Shown here in pieces: positions 12,500 through 23,445 of a stretch of DNA of 64,000 nucleotides (its first letter is position 1; each line of letters starts with the position of its first letter). Below the pieces are notes generated by a model. The model was not told the DNA's origin and did no database searches. It saw nothing but the letters and a program-made list of their open reading frames with translations. The stretch spans positions 1,133,379 to 1,197,378 of the forward strand of contig VWZL01006771.1 in the NCBI GenBank assembly GCA_013396915.1, read 5' to 3'. The DNA comes from Stercorarius parasiticus (Eukaryota > Chordata > Aves > Charadriiformes > Stercorariidae). Position numbers and translations under genes: made by a program.

Positions 12500-12650
12500 C
12501 TGGTGGCTCCAAACCTTTCAACCTGGATCCCTAAAACTTTTTTGGTGAACTACAAACCTTTTGAAGTTTCAAAGACTTGGATTGCTCATAGTATGTATGA
12601 ACTTGCTCCTTTTAGACATATTTTGGTGATCCCAAGTCTGAAAACCTCTG
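12500..12650. mobile_element. Possible decayed hAT (Charlie-like) element
   Basis: The left boundary reads ctggtggctccaaaccttt (12500-12518) and the right boundary aagtctgaaaacctctg (12634-12650). These resemble hAT/Charlie terminal inverted repeats, which begin with a CAGnGGTTCnCAAAC-type sequence and end with its inverse. The interior has a tttttggtgaac / ttttggtgatcc pair. No 8-bp target duplication can be made out. The total of ~150 bp would be a strongly deleted, non-autonomous copy. Chance resemblance remains possible. Confidence 0.28.
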
Positions 12651-14344
12651 GACTTGCTGGACCTTACTGCTCGGTGAGTGTGCAGAAGGGCAAATGTGCT
12701 CCTCAAAGGGACTGTAGTAAAAAAAGGAGGCAAAAATTGAAGTCTTCTGTGAAAATTGTTAAAATTTCTATTTCTTTTTCCATCCACAGTCTCTCTAATA
12801 ACTAAAGAAATGTTGTGTTCTAGAAATGTAGTATACTTCTATAAAATTCCAGTTTGATAAGAAATATTTTACTCCTTCTATGAAGTTCAGTATAAATTTT
12901 AACTTCCCCTGTTTATTACAAAGACATTTTCACCTAGAAAATGAAAATGACACTTTAGCCTTGTGGTCCCAGTGTGAATATTTGAATATGATCCCACAAA
13001 TAGATGAAGAAATGCACCAAAGTGAATATGTATGGAGAAAAAAAAAGAGAATGGGCTGTTTTGGCTGTGGTTAAGAGCAGAAAACAGGGGAGCAACACAG
13101 AGCGTCACTAGGCACGCATTGTTATTCACTGCAAATTTTGCAGATTGCTTTCTCTGCTTCACAACCTTTAAGGGCTGGTCCACTTTTTAACCTGCTCCAT
13201 AGATCTGAGGGCACTGTAGATCTGCCCACAATACTGCTTTATTAACTGCACATAATGGGGTATGCAACACTTCAAATAGCAATACATCAGTCAGCAGAAC
13301 AGGATGCCAAAATGCATGGCTTGTTTTGGGTTGCTGTTCACCTTCACCCAACCAATTATAATGGCTTAAGGCTGAGACTGGAAAAATAAGAGAGATGGTA
13401 TAATTTATCTTTTTCTCTTTTTTCAAAGAAAACCTTTGTAAGAAAGAAAGCTAATGTTATTTTTAAGTCAAGTTTACGTTTCTCATTTATTCTTTATGGG
13501 AGTATACATTATTGCCTTACATATAGGCAAAGCCAACAGTCAGACACTGCTAGAGGTAATAGAAGTCCTTTGATTGCTCTGCCCACATTATTCCTGCCAA
13601 AGCACTGACCATCCAGGCTGGCTGCCACTACGGCTGTCCACAGGGGAAAAATTTAGGATGTGACTCCTACTGGGTGAAGGTTGGTGTACACCATTGCCAC
13701 TGTGTACATACCTGTTCCTCACATCTCAGCAGCAAGGGCTTCATCCCCTCTCTCCATCCCTCTCCTATGCTTTGCCTGTCCCCTGGGCTCTGGAAGACCA
13801 AAATTTAATTTTTGGCTTAAATGATTTAAAGTTTAGACTAAATGATGGTTCTGTTTTGTCCATAGTAACAGGAAGTACAGGATGCAAGAAACTAGACCAT
13901 CTAATTTTCACAGTTAGACAATTAGACCCCTAACTTGCTGTAAGAGAGTAAAAAGTGAGAATAGTTAGTGGGGAGATGAGTATGAGAAGAGAGAACAACT
14001 ACATTAAACTTTTTTTCCTACTTTGAAAAAACAGAATGAAAAAATATTTTTGTGTATTTACTGGTTCATTTTGGAAATAAAATATTGAATTACCCCAAGA
14101 CCATCTGCAGTCATACTGTCCAAAACTGAAAATCTCACACAATAGCCATTCTAAAAACACAATACTAATTGTATGCTCATATCTCTAAGCTCTTAGAAAC
14201 AATGTAAACAATTAACTGTCCTTTAGATCATGCCATATTTCTGAAGAAGACAGAGAGTATGCTCAGCAAAAAGCAAAGACTAATAGCTCTTTCAGAGTTC
14301 ACTTATTTTGCTGTTGTCTGTCCATCTACATTTATAAATATTGT
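12651..14344. other. Unique spacer
   Basis: Open frames reach at most about 94 codons (12899-13183, minus) and resemble nothing known. No repeat family was recognised. Confidence 0.45.
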
Positions 14345-14372
14345 GGGCCAAATTCACACATGGTATAAGTGA
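14345..14372 (+). repeat. Left arm of an old palindromic MITE-like repeat
   Basis: The segment gggccaaattcacacatggt followed by ataag matches, from memory, the start of an abundant amniote palindromic repeat. Its arms read GGGCCAAATTC and its inverse. The matching right arm is not seen here, so only one side survives or the match is by chance. Confidence 0.3.
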
Positions 14373-15910
14373 GGGGACTATTTTAATCCATTCACAGTTT
14401 AGCAACAAGAGTCACCTTAAATTGCCTCACTGAAGAAAACCATCCTGTTCTCTAAAAGGGAAAATGAAAAAAACCAACAACCCACCTAGCCTATGGCAAT
14501 AGTTTTCACTGTTTTGGTCTGCAGTTTCTGTCTTTCTTACAATACCCATGGTTAGTGAGAAAAGAATTCTCTGTTTCCCTGTGGTTTTCCATTCAGAAAC
14601 CATGACATGATGTGAACTGTGTTTGCTTTATAAGCATGGGTGAGAATGGTTCCAAGACCTGGGACACTTTCAGGGGAAAAGCTGAGGGTAAGCTAGAAAC
14701 GCTTGTTAGACTTTGGGGAGTAGTTAGAAAACTAGAGAGGTGTTCACTCACTAGGAAGATGCTGAAGACGTGCTGTGGTCATATTCAACCACAGCGGGGC
14801 TGTAAAGGGGCAGTAGATTACTGTAGGTAACGGGGGATACTGGTATGATCCTCACATGACAGGATCAATGCCTGAGTCGCTGGTCCCCTTTGTGACTATT
14901 GGACAAAGTCACAACAGCCTGGATGCAAAATCCTACAACTGGAAGGACAGAACTTGCCATGGCAGTGCAAGGGTGCTGGGATTTGCTCTTTACAGCAGAC
15001 TTCACTTTGCAGCCATGTCTCGATATCAGAAATACATAAATGAAAGAATCCCCAAAGTAGAAATCACAACAGTTACAAAAAATCACGGTACAGAAGTAGG
15101 AGCCCAACTTAATGTGCCAAGTTGCCAGTGCTTCTACAAACAACACACTTTATGAGCTGGACTAAGAGGCAGCAGCACATCTGAGAGCTGTCTGTTTGCC
15201 ACCACATTCATATTATTCCAATACTTAATCAGTGGTCACTAGCTGAGCTTGACAGTTTTGTTACAGAGGTGTAGCTGCTTTAGTTTCCAAATCAATTTAA
15301 ATGGCAACCACAGCAAGACTGTCTAGCAATGACGTACGGTTTATAGAAGCAAGGTTTGAGGCTAAAAATAATTACTTTCCTGCCTATATTGAAATGGAAA
15401 AATCCTTGTTGTATTGATATGGAAAACTCCTCTTGAGCACCTAAAAGCAGTGACAGAGTGAACAATAACTACAGATTGCAAACGCCGGGATCAATGGCAA
15501 ATGAAAAGTATGCTAAAAGGGGATAGTTACAGTCTCCTTTTGACATACGCTGAGCTTGGCCTAATTTCCACTGAATTGACTACCTGAAGTCAGACTAGGA
15601 GATTGCAACTGTCCTTTTTGGCCTTCCCACCTCCTCTGTTTCAGTTCCACAGCCTAAGCTCAAACGCAGAGAGTGACCCTCTGGCTCATAGGGCTGCTTC
15701 AGACCAAGCAAGGGGATAGACAGATACCCACCTGACACTAGCAATCCCTCCCTAGCAATGAACAGGCAAAATAATACCTCTTTTCCCAAAGGGTGGAAGT
15801 ATATCATGGATATTTTGGACCTTAGATCTGTTTTGTGATTAAATACGGGATCTTTGCTACCACTAGGGGAACTAATTTTGCATGGAACTTTGTCCCAGGT
15901 AACTTCAAGA
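14373..15910. other. Unique spacer
   Basis: Two overlapping frames of 99 and 93 codons on opposite strands (14856-15155 plus, 14865-15146 minus) are the most open part. Neither looks like a known protein and neither has supporting splice or promoter structure. Confidence 0.4.
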
Positions 15911-15934
15911 CTATGAGACCTAAGGGTCTCATAG
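15911..15934. repeat. Perfect 10-bp stem hairpin
   Basis: CTATGAGACC at 15911-15920 is the exact reverse complement of GGTCTCATAG at 15925-15934, with a 4-base TAAG loop. There is no U-run or gene end next to it and this is not a bacterial genome, so it is not a terminator. It may be a chance or template-switch palindrome. Confidence 0.8.
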
Positions 15935-16956
15935 ATGTACTTCCAGTTGTGTGTATAAATTTAAGCACTTAAATAGTGATCTGATTTTTAGTTTCTGGAT
16001 AGCTGTAATTCTGATTCACCAACTGTTGCTGGCTAACTGTTGCCGTTTACTTAGGTGTTTTAACTTAAAACAGGTGAATTTGAAAATACTTGCCTAAGCA
16101 CTTAGCAACAGTCAGACTCACAAATTTCTGCCCACAGAAAGGAGTATTCATTGTGAGTAAATAACAGTAAGAGGAAGGGCTAAGACCTGCATTCTTCCTA
16201 GAAATGCATTATTGTGTCGTGCTGCATCAACCCAGATGTTGGTGACATTTCCAATAAGCTGCCACGAAACTCAAACTGATTATGGAGACAGAAAATAGCG
16301 ACTAGTAAGAAGGAAAGATAAGAAAGAAAGCACCGAGGTAAACTTCTCACAAAATCTGTATTTTGTACCATCAAGGCCTTTCTTGACAAGCTCCATCTCT
16401 GCTCTCTATATACATAGAAAATTAGCATATCATTTGATAATGACCTATCAAAACCTATGCTTTGATTACAAGCAGCTGCTTTTGATTACAATCAATGAAT
16501 CGCTAATTTGTGCTCAACCACAGAACAGTTGGACTCCATCTATTATTCATTCTTGAAGTGGAGATCCTATTTAGAACTGGATTCCGAATTTCACTAAAGC
16601 TTTACCCTCTTGGCTATTAATAATTTTGTTTTGAAGTTAGGTCTCTAAGGTTTCATGATGGTCTCTTTTTTTATGCTTAAACTCTCAGATAATATGCTCA
16701 GCTGTTGCCCAGATCTATGCATCTTTCTCCCTGACCGTATGTCTGGAACGGGCTAATTTAAGTCTTCTAACAACCACATGATACTCTTGATTTTCAAAAG
16801 CCCTAGCCTTTATGTCTGGTATAAACTGAACCATACTCACAACGGACTGATATAATATGGTGTGTGATTGTGTGACGTGGGATTTGTAGGTCTATGGATT
16901 TCTTTATGACATATATATATATGATAAAAAGATATATGAAAGTAAGATGCCTTCTC
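15935..16956. other. Unique spacer with duplicated TTTGATTACAA word
   Basis: TTTGATTACAA occurs twice near 16460-16492, separated by a CAGCTG E-box-like word; the first copy contains CTTTGAT, a TCF/LEF-like site. A short (AT)n run lies at about 16911-16922. No gene is visible. Confidence 0.4.
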
Positions 16957-17007
16957 AATTCAAGGTATTTGAATTACATCCCACAACTTGAAGTTGTGGG
17001 ATGTAAT
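16957..17007. repeat. Two overlapping inverted repeats, one with 17-bp perfect arms
   Basis: The arm at 16973-16989 is an exact reverse complement of 16991-17007, with a single G between them (16990). This makes a 35-bp near-perfect palindrome. Overlapping its left edge is a second hairpin: AATTCAA at 16957-16963 pairs with TTGAATT at 16969-16975 around a 5-base loop. A one-base loop is too tight for a pre-miRNA. In double-stranded DNA the structure could extrude as a cruciform. Origin by a template-switch event during replication is plausible. Confidence 0.9.
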
Positions 17008-17638
17008 GGACCCTTGTATAATTATGTGTGCATAAACACAAACATTCTTCAGATAAATCCAAACCTTTTGAACTCCAAGATCTTATGTCCAACAAGCTTT
17101 GATTAAATTATTGCTAGTTCAAGATAAGGGACCATAAGTTTTTTCTTAGATTACCAATGAGATTATTCATAAGAGTGTGTGAATGACTTCTACTGTGGAA
17201 AAAACTCTCTCCTGTGTAAGCTGCTTCCGGTGTAAGACTGTCTGGCTCACAAATCTGCATAACTCCATCAACCAACATACAAGTGACACCACTTTTGATA
17301 AAGAGATGATGACCAGACTCAAAAATGAAACTAACAGTCAGTGTGTTCTGATTTTCTATCAACAAAAGAATAATAAATGTTCACTATCAAACAAGTTAAT
17401 TTACAAGCCAAAAATGTCAAAAATGTCCTGCTATTCAATTTGGGTGGTAGATCTGGTAGATGGATGCCTATAGTTTACAAGGTCTACTCTAAACAAGTGC
17501 TAAACACGTTCAATGTATGTGGACATATTTTCAAAATGCAGCTCACACCTCCAAGCCTGAATACTCTTCTCAGGCTAAATCTGAAGCAGACGCTCAGCCT
17601 TGGGGCTCACTCTTTTAGAACATCACCAGCACTTGGTG
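17008..17638. other. Spacer with unrecognised open frames
   Basis: Two overlapping plus-strand frames (17183-17473 and the 155-codon 17377-17844) cover much of this interval. Their translations show no domain, signal peptide or family resemblance that I recognise. Confidence 0.35.
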
Positions 17639-17735
17639 CAGGGGTTCACAAACTTGCTTTCCACCCTTTGGTTCTCTCACTCCTCAGACCCCTCAGGAAA
17701 AGTGGCAGAAACTGTGACCCCGAAAGGCAGTGGGA
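17639..17735 (+). mobile_element. Possible hAT (Charlie-like) terminus
   Basis: CAGGGGTTCACAAACTTGC at 17639-17657 differs by one base from the common CAGGGGTTCTCAAACTT terminal inverted repeat start of Charlie-type hAT transposons. Downstream pieces such as cagacccctc (about 17687) and ctgtgaccccg (about 17713) fit the C-rich subterminal sequence that I remember for reptile hAT elements. No opposite terminus or 8-bp duplication was identified, so the 3' limit is arbitrary. Confidence 0.35.
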
Positions 17736-18449
17736 AACCAGTACTGAGTGCCCTGGAGTGCACTCCCCAAACTGTAAACCTGAGGAAGGAACATGCAGAT
17801 ATTTTTCTCATAGTGGGGGAGTCCGGAGAGAAAATCAGTTTTGACAACAGTATCTGCTTGGAAAACAATATTGTCTCTTAAATTCATGCTTAAATTGCAT
17901 TCTAATTCTGTGAGTGAGATTTACCGCCCACAAGGAAAAGCTGAGAGAAAGAGGGATACCTTGTCAGTTGAAAATGGTGGGCACAATTCGTTGCAAGTGT
18001 AAAGTGGCACCCACAAATCCAAAGATGCAATTTAAAAATCACACCTCAAGCTCGACAAACACAGGCTCCGGGGACCCCAGTGCAGTCCACGTCCCTAATG
18101 AATGCTACCTGCTCTCCTGTCTCTGCCCATTGACTTTAATTTAAATCATGCCTCGTGATTTTTTAAACAGTCAACAGAATGCTGTAATCTGTAACTCTTA
18201 CTCATGTTAATAAGTACTTAATCATTTTAATAGGATCTAGATACACATTGGGACTGCTCCTGAGATTAAATTGCTTCCCATTGAACATAAGGACTCAGGC
18301 CCATTTTTATTTACACATTGTATGTGAGATTCACAAAAAGACTGTGAAAATTCAGCCAGAGGTCTCATTACAAGAGTTGCTGGGAGCTAAGCACCTTCGA
18401 ATATTTGTCACATAGTACCAAACATCTGACAATCAACCAATCCATGAGA
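17736..18449. other. Spacer
   Basis: No gene was seen. Around 18240-18310 there are faint similarities (actgctcctgagattaaa, ggactcaggccc) to the palindromic amniote repeat arms seen nearby. They are too weak to annotate separately. Confidence 0.35.
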
Positions 18450-18534
18450 CAAATTTTGCCCTAAGATGTATGTTCCTCCCAGTGAAGTCAGCAAGTTACA
18501 CATACTTTACCAGGGAATTTGACCACAATAGAGT
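18450..18534. repeat. Old palindromic MITE-like repeat
   Basis: The left arm caaattttgccct (18450-18462) is mirrored, with a three-base deletion, by agggaatttg at 18522-18531. The centre contains tcccagtgaagtcag (about 18477-18491). The pattern matches a palindromic repeat that I remember as common in amniotes: CAAATTCTGCCCT ... CCATTGACTTCAATGG ... AGGGCAGAATTTG. It is about 85 bp long and strongly diverged. The family name is not claimed. Confidence 0.45.
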
Positions 18535-19218
18535 TGTTAAGGCAGACTGGCATTTTAGAGTTCATTTTTAAGTAAGGTAGTTCATTAGAAAAATAGCCGT
18601 GTAACTAAATGTTTAATCATCAACACATAGATTTGAAATGTCAGGGAGGAATAAGTGTTATGTTTGCAAGTCTTTTTATTTCCCAGGGAAAGCTACATAG
18701 CTCACTAGGCCCTTTACAAATAAACAAACAAAAAGCGGAAAAGAAATGGCTTCATGCTCTTGAAACACCTCTGGGAAACAGAATGGCTGAGCAGAGCCAC
18801 ATAGCAATTCAGCTATAACGGCCAGTAGCTTCAAACAACACAAAGCCTGCATAAATGTCAGATTTTCCAATACTGGCAGCCTGAAATCTTTGCAATAGAG
18901 TTGTACCTGCTAAGATTCGATGCCACCATATGCTCTAATTACTCTTAAAATACCATTTATCGTGTCAGAAATCTTTCCATTTATAAACACATCCAGAGCC
19001 CAGGGCACAGGTAGGTACACAGTGGCAGTGTACACTGAAACTGTTATTGATGGCTATCAGCAAAATAAATGAAGGAGGGAAAAAGACTCACCAAAGCGAA
19101 AAACCCAGGTTTGGTGCTCACTGGTCTCTGTGCTGAATCCTATGGGACTGCGGGATCAGGCCCCTGGCAGAGTCACAGCCTCTGCTTTAGAAGACATAGC
19201 CTAGAAAATAACGTTGAA
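18535..19218. other. Spacer
   Basis: Nothing recognisable was found, apart from a ggactgcgggatcaggcccc word near 19145-19164. That word resembles an arm of another old palindromic amniote repeat and has no visible partner. Confidence 0.4.
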
Positions 19219-19300
19219 CCTCCATGGCCTAATGCATAGACCTGGGCTGAGGGAACCAAGCTAATGGAATCTGCGTGTTGAACACCTTTACGCTCTTCTA
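19219..19300 (+). repeat. tRNA-derived SINE head (MIR/CORE-SINE-like)
   Basis: Sequence from 19224 reads atggcctaatgcatagacct, followed by gggctgaggga and aatggaatc. This follows the tRNA-like 5' head of MIR-type SINEs (GTGGCCTAATGGATAGAGC...CTGGGTTC). The A-box-like word tggcctaatgc is preserved; the B box is decayed. The 3' CORE region is not recognisable, so the element is truncated or too diverged. Confidence 0.38.
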
Positions 19301-22300
19301 AATGTTTTTTTTTTGGTTTAGCTGAATTTGCCTGCATGCAAGTTGAAAAAAAACTTGAGACCCTGTAAAATTGAACTCAAGGATCCTGAAATGGCTCACG
19401 CTGTTTCAAACATATGGATGTAAAATATCGATGTGACTATAAAGCTCCTTTCCTACGGAGAGAGAGCCTAAGGTAAGCTGAGTTTGTATTGATGTGAGAG
19501 AAGTATATGAATTATCATTATTTGCTATATCACAGTAATATACAGAATGACAGAAAATGGGTGATCACATAATACAACAAGGATCAATTGAATTCACTTG
19601 AAACCAGGTTCCTTTTGCTTTGCAGGGACACTGAGGACCTCTGGCAGTTTGCATAAGTGTGGGGTTCTACGATCAAAATGTGCTACCAAATGGTGCAATG
19701 CGCAATACACCGTTGCTGGAAGTAATGTATCTCATTATGGGGATTTTGGGTTACGATGGACCATACAATTGAATTTCTAGGAGCCTGCTGTTGGCTAGAT
19801 GTGTCTGTCTCATCACATTTTTCTTTTTGTTCATTTAGGATCCAATTTTTTATATGAAAGGCAGACACATAAAAACACCTGCACACAAGTTCCATGTGCT
19901 CTTTCATTCAATGTTTAATTTTTTTTTTTCTCTTAGTTTTCATGGGCATAAGCAAAGAAGTTAAAGATAATGAAGATAAAACAAAATCATGTAATTATAA
20001 AGTCAGTGTTTGCTAAGTTTTGAGTGCTTCTTCAGAACATGAGTGGGGTGATATTTTAATGCAATTATTAGTTAAAAAACTCCTATTGGTAGGATGAACA
20101 TAATATGCAGCACTGAAAGACTGATATTTTCCAGCATTAGCAATTATCTGATGTGAGATTTAAAAAACACCAAAGAAATGTATGTGACTTTACTTTTCCC
20201 TGTAGTTCACTGTGAATTTATGATCTGGTGTTTTCTTCTGAAAATCAAGTTCATCAAAGTAACACTATGAAAGGCCAAGCCTCTTTTAAATAGCTTTCCA
20301 TTAACTATCATTTTCGTCATCTTAGTATAATCTTTTGTGATATATCTGACCGTTTTGCCATGGGAATAAGGAATCATGAATTGGGAGAGGCTACTGAGAG
20401 GAGCAAATAATTTCCAGGACCTACAGGTACCTCCATATGATATTCCCTGGTCCGCTGTGTGCCTGGTAACTTCATCTCTTCACGTCTAGTTACAGCTTCT
20501 TTATAATACTGCTGGAGATCTAGGGATAAACCAAGCTGTATTTATCATCAGAAATTTGATAAGCATGCAAAAGACGGCAGGATAAATGTTATGTACAACA
20601 AACTGCGTAAAAGCACAAAGCAAAATGGCAGCTACCGTCAGAAAACAGAATTATTCCCAGAAAAGGGCTTCCCTGCATCTTAATCCACATTAATCTTTCT
20701 GCCACCCTTCAGTCTAGCGCAGGCTGGATTTTCTCGTCTTATATTTGTGTTTTCTGGAGGCTTTCAGAAGAGGTGGCAGTGCTATAGCACAAATAAGATA
20801 CAATTATGATTTTAAAAGAAGAGAACTATTGCTCCCTGATATCCAGCAGGATTAGACTGATTGTGAGTGAACAGGATGTAAACTGAAGGTGAATTTTAAA
20901 ATAGTAAGCTTGCAAAGATTTGAAAACCTGGGCAGCAGGTACAATCAAAATGGACAGACATGAAGTCTTCGGGGATGCCGCTCCCAGGGGTTGCAAATTT
21001 ACGTGTCTGGGAGCATTTTCAAAACATGATTAAAAGTTCTTGCCCATCATTCCCCAAAATTCCTGGTTGAGCCCTTCATTCTCCAAAATTCAGACCCACA
21101 AAGAAAGACGGTCACCATTTTCTTTCAACTTTGAGGAAGCGTAGATCAGAGACAACCTTTCAAATCCAGTCATGGCAAAAGTTTAATTAAAAGAATTTCA
21201 GCATTTCCTATTGACTTTCCTTTAAAAAATAAGATGCACAAACCAGGAACCTTGAATAAGCCGATGCATTTTTTCAATTCAGCTTATATTCTGATGCTTG
21301 AACGGGGCTCAGAACCATCTTCCTTTTATTTTAATTTTCTTTTGAAGAGGCAAACGAGAAGCAGAAGGCATGATTTTTGAGAGAAAAACAAACAACAGCG
21401 ATTAAACTTAGGTCTGTGTATTCCACCTGCAATGCCAAAACAAGCTATCAGATTACTGCACAAAGGGAACTAAAAACATGACCTATACATTTATTTTTCC
21501 TCATGCTTTTCACTGTTCTGTTGGTTTTTATTGCAAGGCTTAATTAAAGTGAATAGCAAGTCAGGCTGGCTTCAGCTTGTTTGGAAACACTACCGAACAA
21601 TTGGATTGTACCTCCACCTACTGTTAGCACTCAGTTATCTTGAGAAGGGTACATCTACCGCATTTTAAAGCACTGACACATCTGATGCTCTGGGTTACAA
21701 GCTGGTAAAACCCGCATCTTATTATTACTATAAAAGGGCTGCGACTGAGAGCTTTGAGCTTCTTCTGCCTACTGTTTTCTTTCTTGTGTCAAAGTCAGGC
21801 GCATTCATGCAAAAGGAGCAAACAGCCTTTCCTCTTATATCCATATATTACTTTGGAGATTTTCTCCTCCTTTGTATCTATGGGAAAGTTTCTTGTGAAG
21901 CCAGGCCTCACAGAAGCACCAGCATGCTTTGAAGTGCATAGTTTAAACACACTTCAGAAAAGGTTTCTCAGGAGCAACCTTGTATTTTAAATTAATGGAA
22001 AGCTTTCCTCTGAGATTATGCAGATTTCCCGGCAGATGCTACCTAACAACATGTGGACTACATCTTGCCATCCCTAAATATCCCTTTTTTCCCCCTTGGG
22101 GGGGGAGTAAGCTGAGGGAGTTTGGTAGTGTCACTGCAACAACTACCTCTCAGGCACCATGCTGCTGAGGGCTTTTCCCAGCTCTGAATTAGGAATATTG
22201 GGGTAAAAAAAAACCATACCGAAGGGTTCACAGCAACCACCTCACTGGATCTGCCCAGCCTAACCAGTAGACGATGCCAAATACTTGGATATGCGGAAAG

Positions 22301-22465
22301 GATACTTGGAATGACGCTTCAGCCCTGCATCATTCAGGGACTCACTTGCACAGAGGCACTTACTTGCATTTAGGGTTCACATAACTAAACCCTTTCTTTA
22401 GATAAGGAAAGGAGGTCTGGTCTTTTCAAAGGACGAGGGCAAGATGATAGTGCCCCTTTTCATCC
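19301..22465. other. Long unique spacer
   Basis: No repeat or gene was recognised across about 3.1 kb. A T run of 9-10 lies around 19918-19929, and G8 with flanking C-rich sequence lies at about 22098-22107. Open frames stay under 80 codons. Confidence 0.4.
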
Positions 22466-22545
22466 AGTAGCTCAGTAATTAGAGCAGCTGTCTGTATGAT
22501 GTGGGCCCCTACCTTGATCAAACAGCTCTTCCACCTATGGGATCA
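22466..22545 (+). repeat. tRNA-derived SINE remnant or tRNA pseudogene
   Basis: tagctcagtaattagag at 22468-22484 is a very good tRNA D-arm with RNA polymerase III A box. It is followed at the right spacing by a degenerate B-box region (gggcccctaccttgatcaaa at about 22503-22522). The 5' acceptor stem does not pair convincingly with the 3' side and the T-arm lacks GTTCGA, so it is not a working tRNA. A diverged tRNA-derived SINE head fits best; a lone tRNA pseudogene is the alternative. Confidence 0.5.
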
Positions 22546-23351
22546 GGACTCATCCCTCCTGACGGATGGCTGAAGCCACCAGAGATGGGATTTCCCACCG
22601 AGGCCCCTCTCAGTCCATTCTGTTGAAACTCTTCCTCTTTGCACGGCCCCATTAAATATTCATTGGGCCAGAGAGTACTGAGCATCACACTGTAGCTTAG
22701 CAGTTGTGGCAGTCCCAGGGAGAGATTCCCATCTCTGCTCTGATGAATGTTGAAGTATTTTCTATGAAGTATTTACTGGAACAAAGACACGACAACGTTC
22801 AGTTCAGCGCACAGCCCACAGGGGCCAAGCACATAGGTCAAGTGCTGCAATGGGGAGGAAGGACTTCACTTTGGATCCTGTTTCTGGGGTGCAGGTTAAG
22901 TCAACCTGTATTCAGCAAGGGAAGGGTTTTTTAGTGTCTCGTGGGACTTACCTGCTGCTCGCAGCTGGAGCAATGTGTTCCTGGGAAGCCTTTCTTAATT
23001 ACCAGACTGAGGCTGGAAAATCAAGCACCCTAGGATGTCAGGAAAAGCCAGGATTAAGGTTGCCTACTCAACTCAATCTTGCCCTGTACATGTATTTTGA
23101 ATTTGTATTTTTCTAGAAGACTTCTCTTCACTCAGGGCATGGAGTGGCCAGTGGTTTTTTGTGTCTATATTCGCATTTGGCCATTGGCCTTATTCACCTC
23201 ACATTACAGAAAGCCTACTGTGATGACAGATGTCAGCTGTAAGGATAGATTAGTAATTTCCAATATTTTCATTTCCTTCTTTGGTACTCATTATTCCAGT
23301 ATACAAACACTCCAAAATTTTAATGCTTTTCATATCCTGCCTAGGACATGA
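22546..23351. other. Spacer
   Basis: Open frames of 70-90 codons overlap here (22704-22934, 22850-23116, 23079-23351, all plus). None has a recognisable domain. Confidence 0.4.
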
Positions 23352-23445
23352 GTGGGTATTGTTCCCTGTGTAAAAAGCAGACTTAAGGCACAGAGAGATT
23401 TATGTCAAAAAGTACTCATTAATTTTGGGTACCCAGTTTGAGCTG
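23352..23445 (-). repeat. Antisense MIR/L2-like fragment
   Basis: gggtattgttccctgtgtaa, then aaagcagacttaaggcacag and agagatt (23354-23400), follows the inverted MIR/L2 3' core pattern: a TATTATCCCCATTTTACAGATGAGG-type stretch, then AAACTGAGGCACAGAGAGATT. About 45 aligned bases are clearly similar. Similarity fades after 23410, where the family continues with TTGCCCAAGGTCA. It is an old element shared across amniotes. Confidence 0.5.

Noticed and set aside
12410..12805. 131-codon frame
   Set aside because: It runs straight through the hAT-like segment and resembles no protein.
17377..17844. 155-codon frame considered as a gene
   Set aside because: No recognisable product; it overlaps another frame and a possible hAT terminus.
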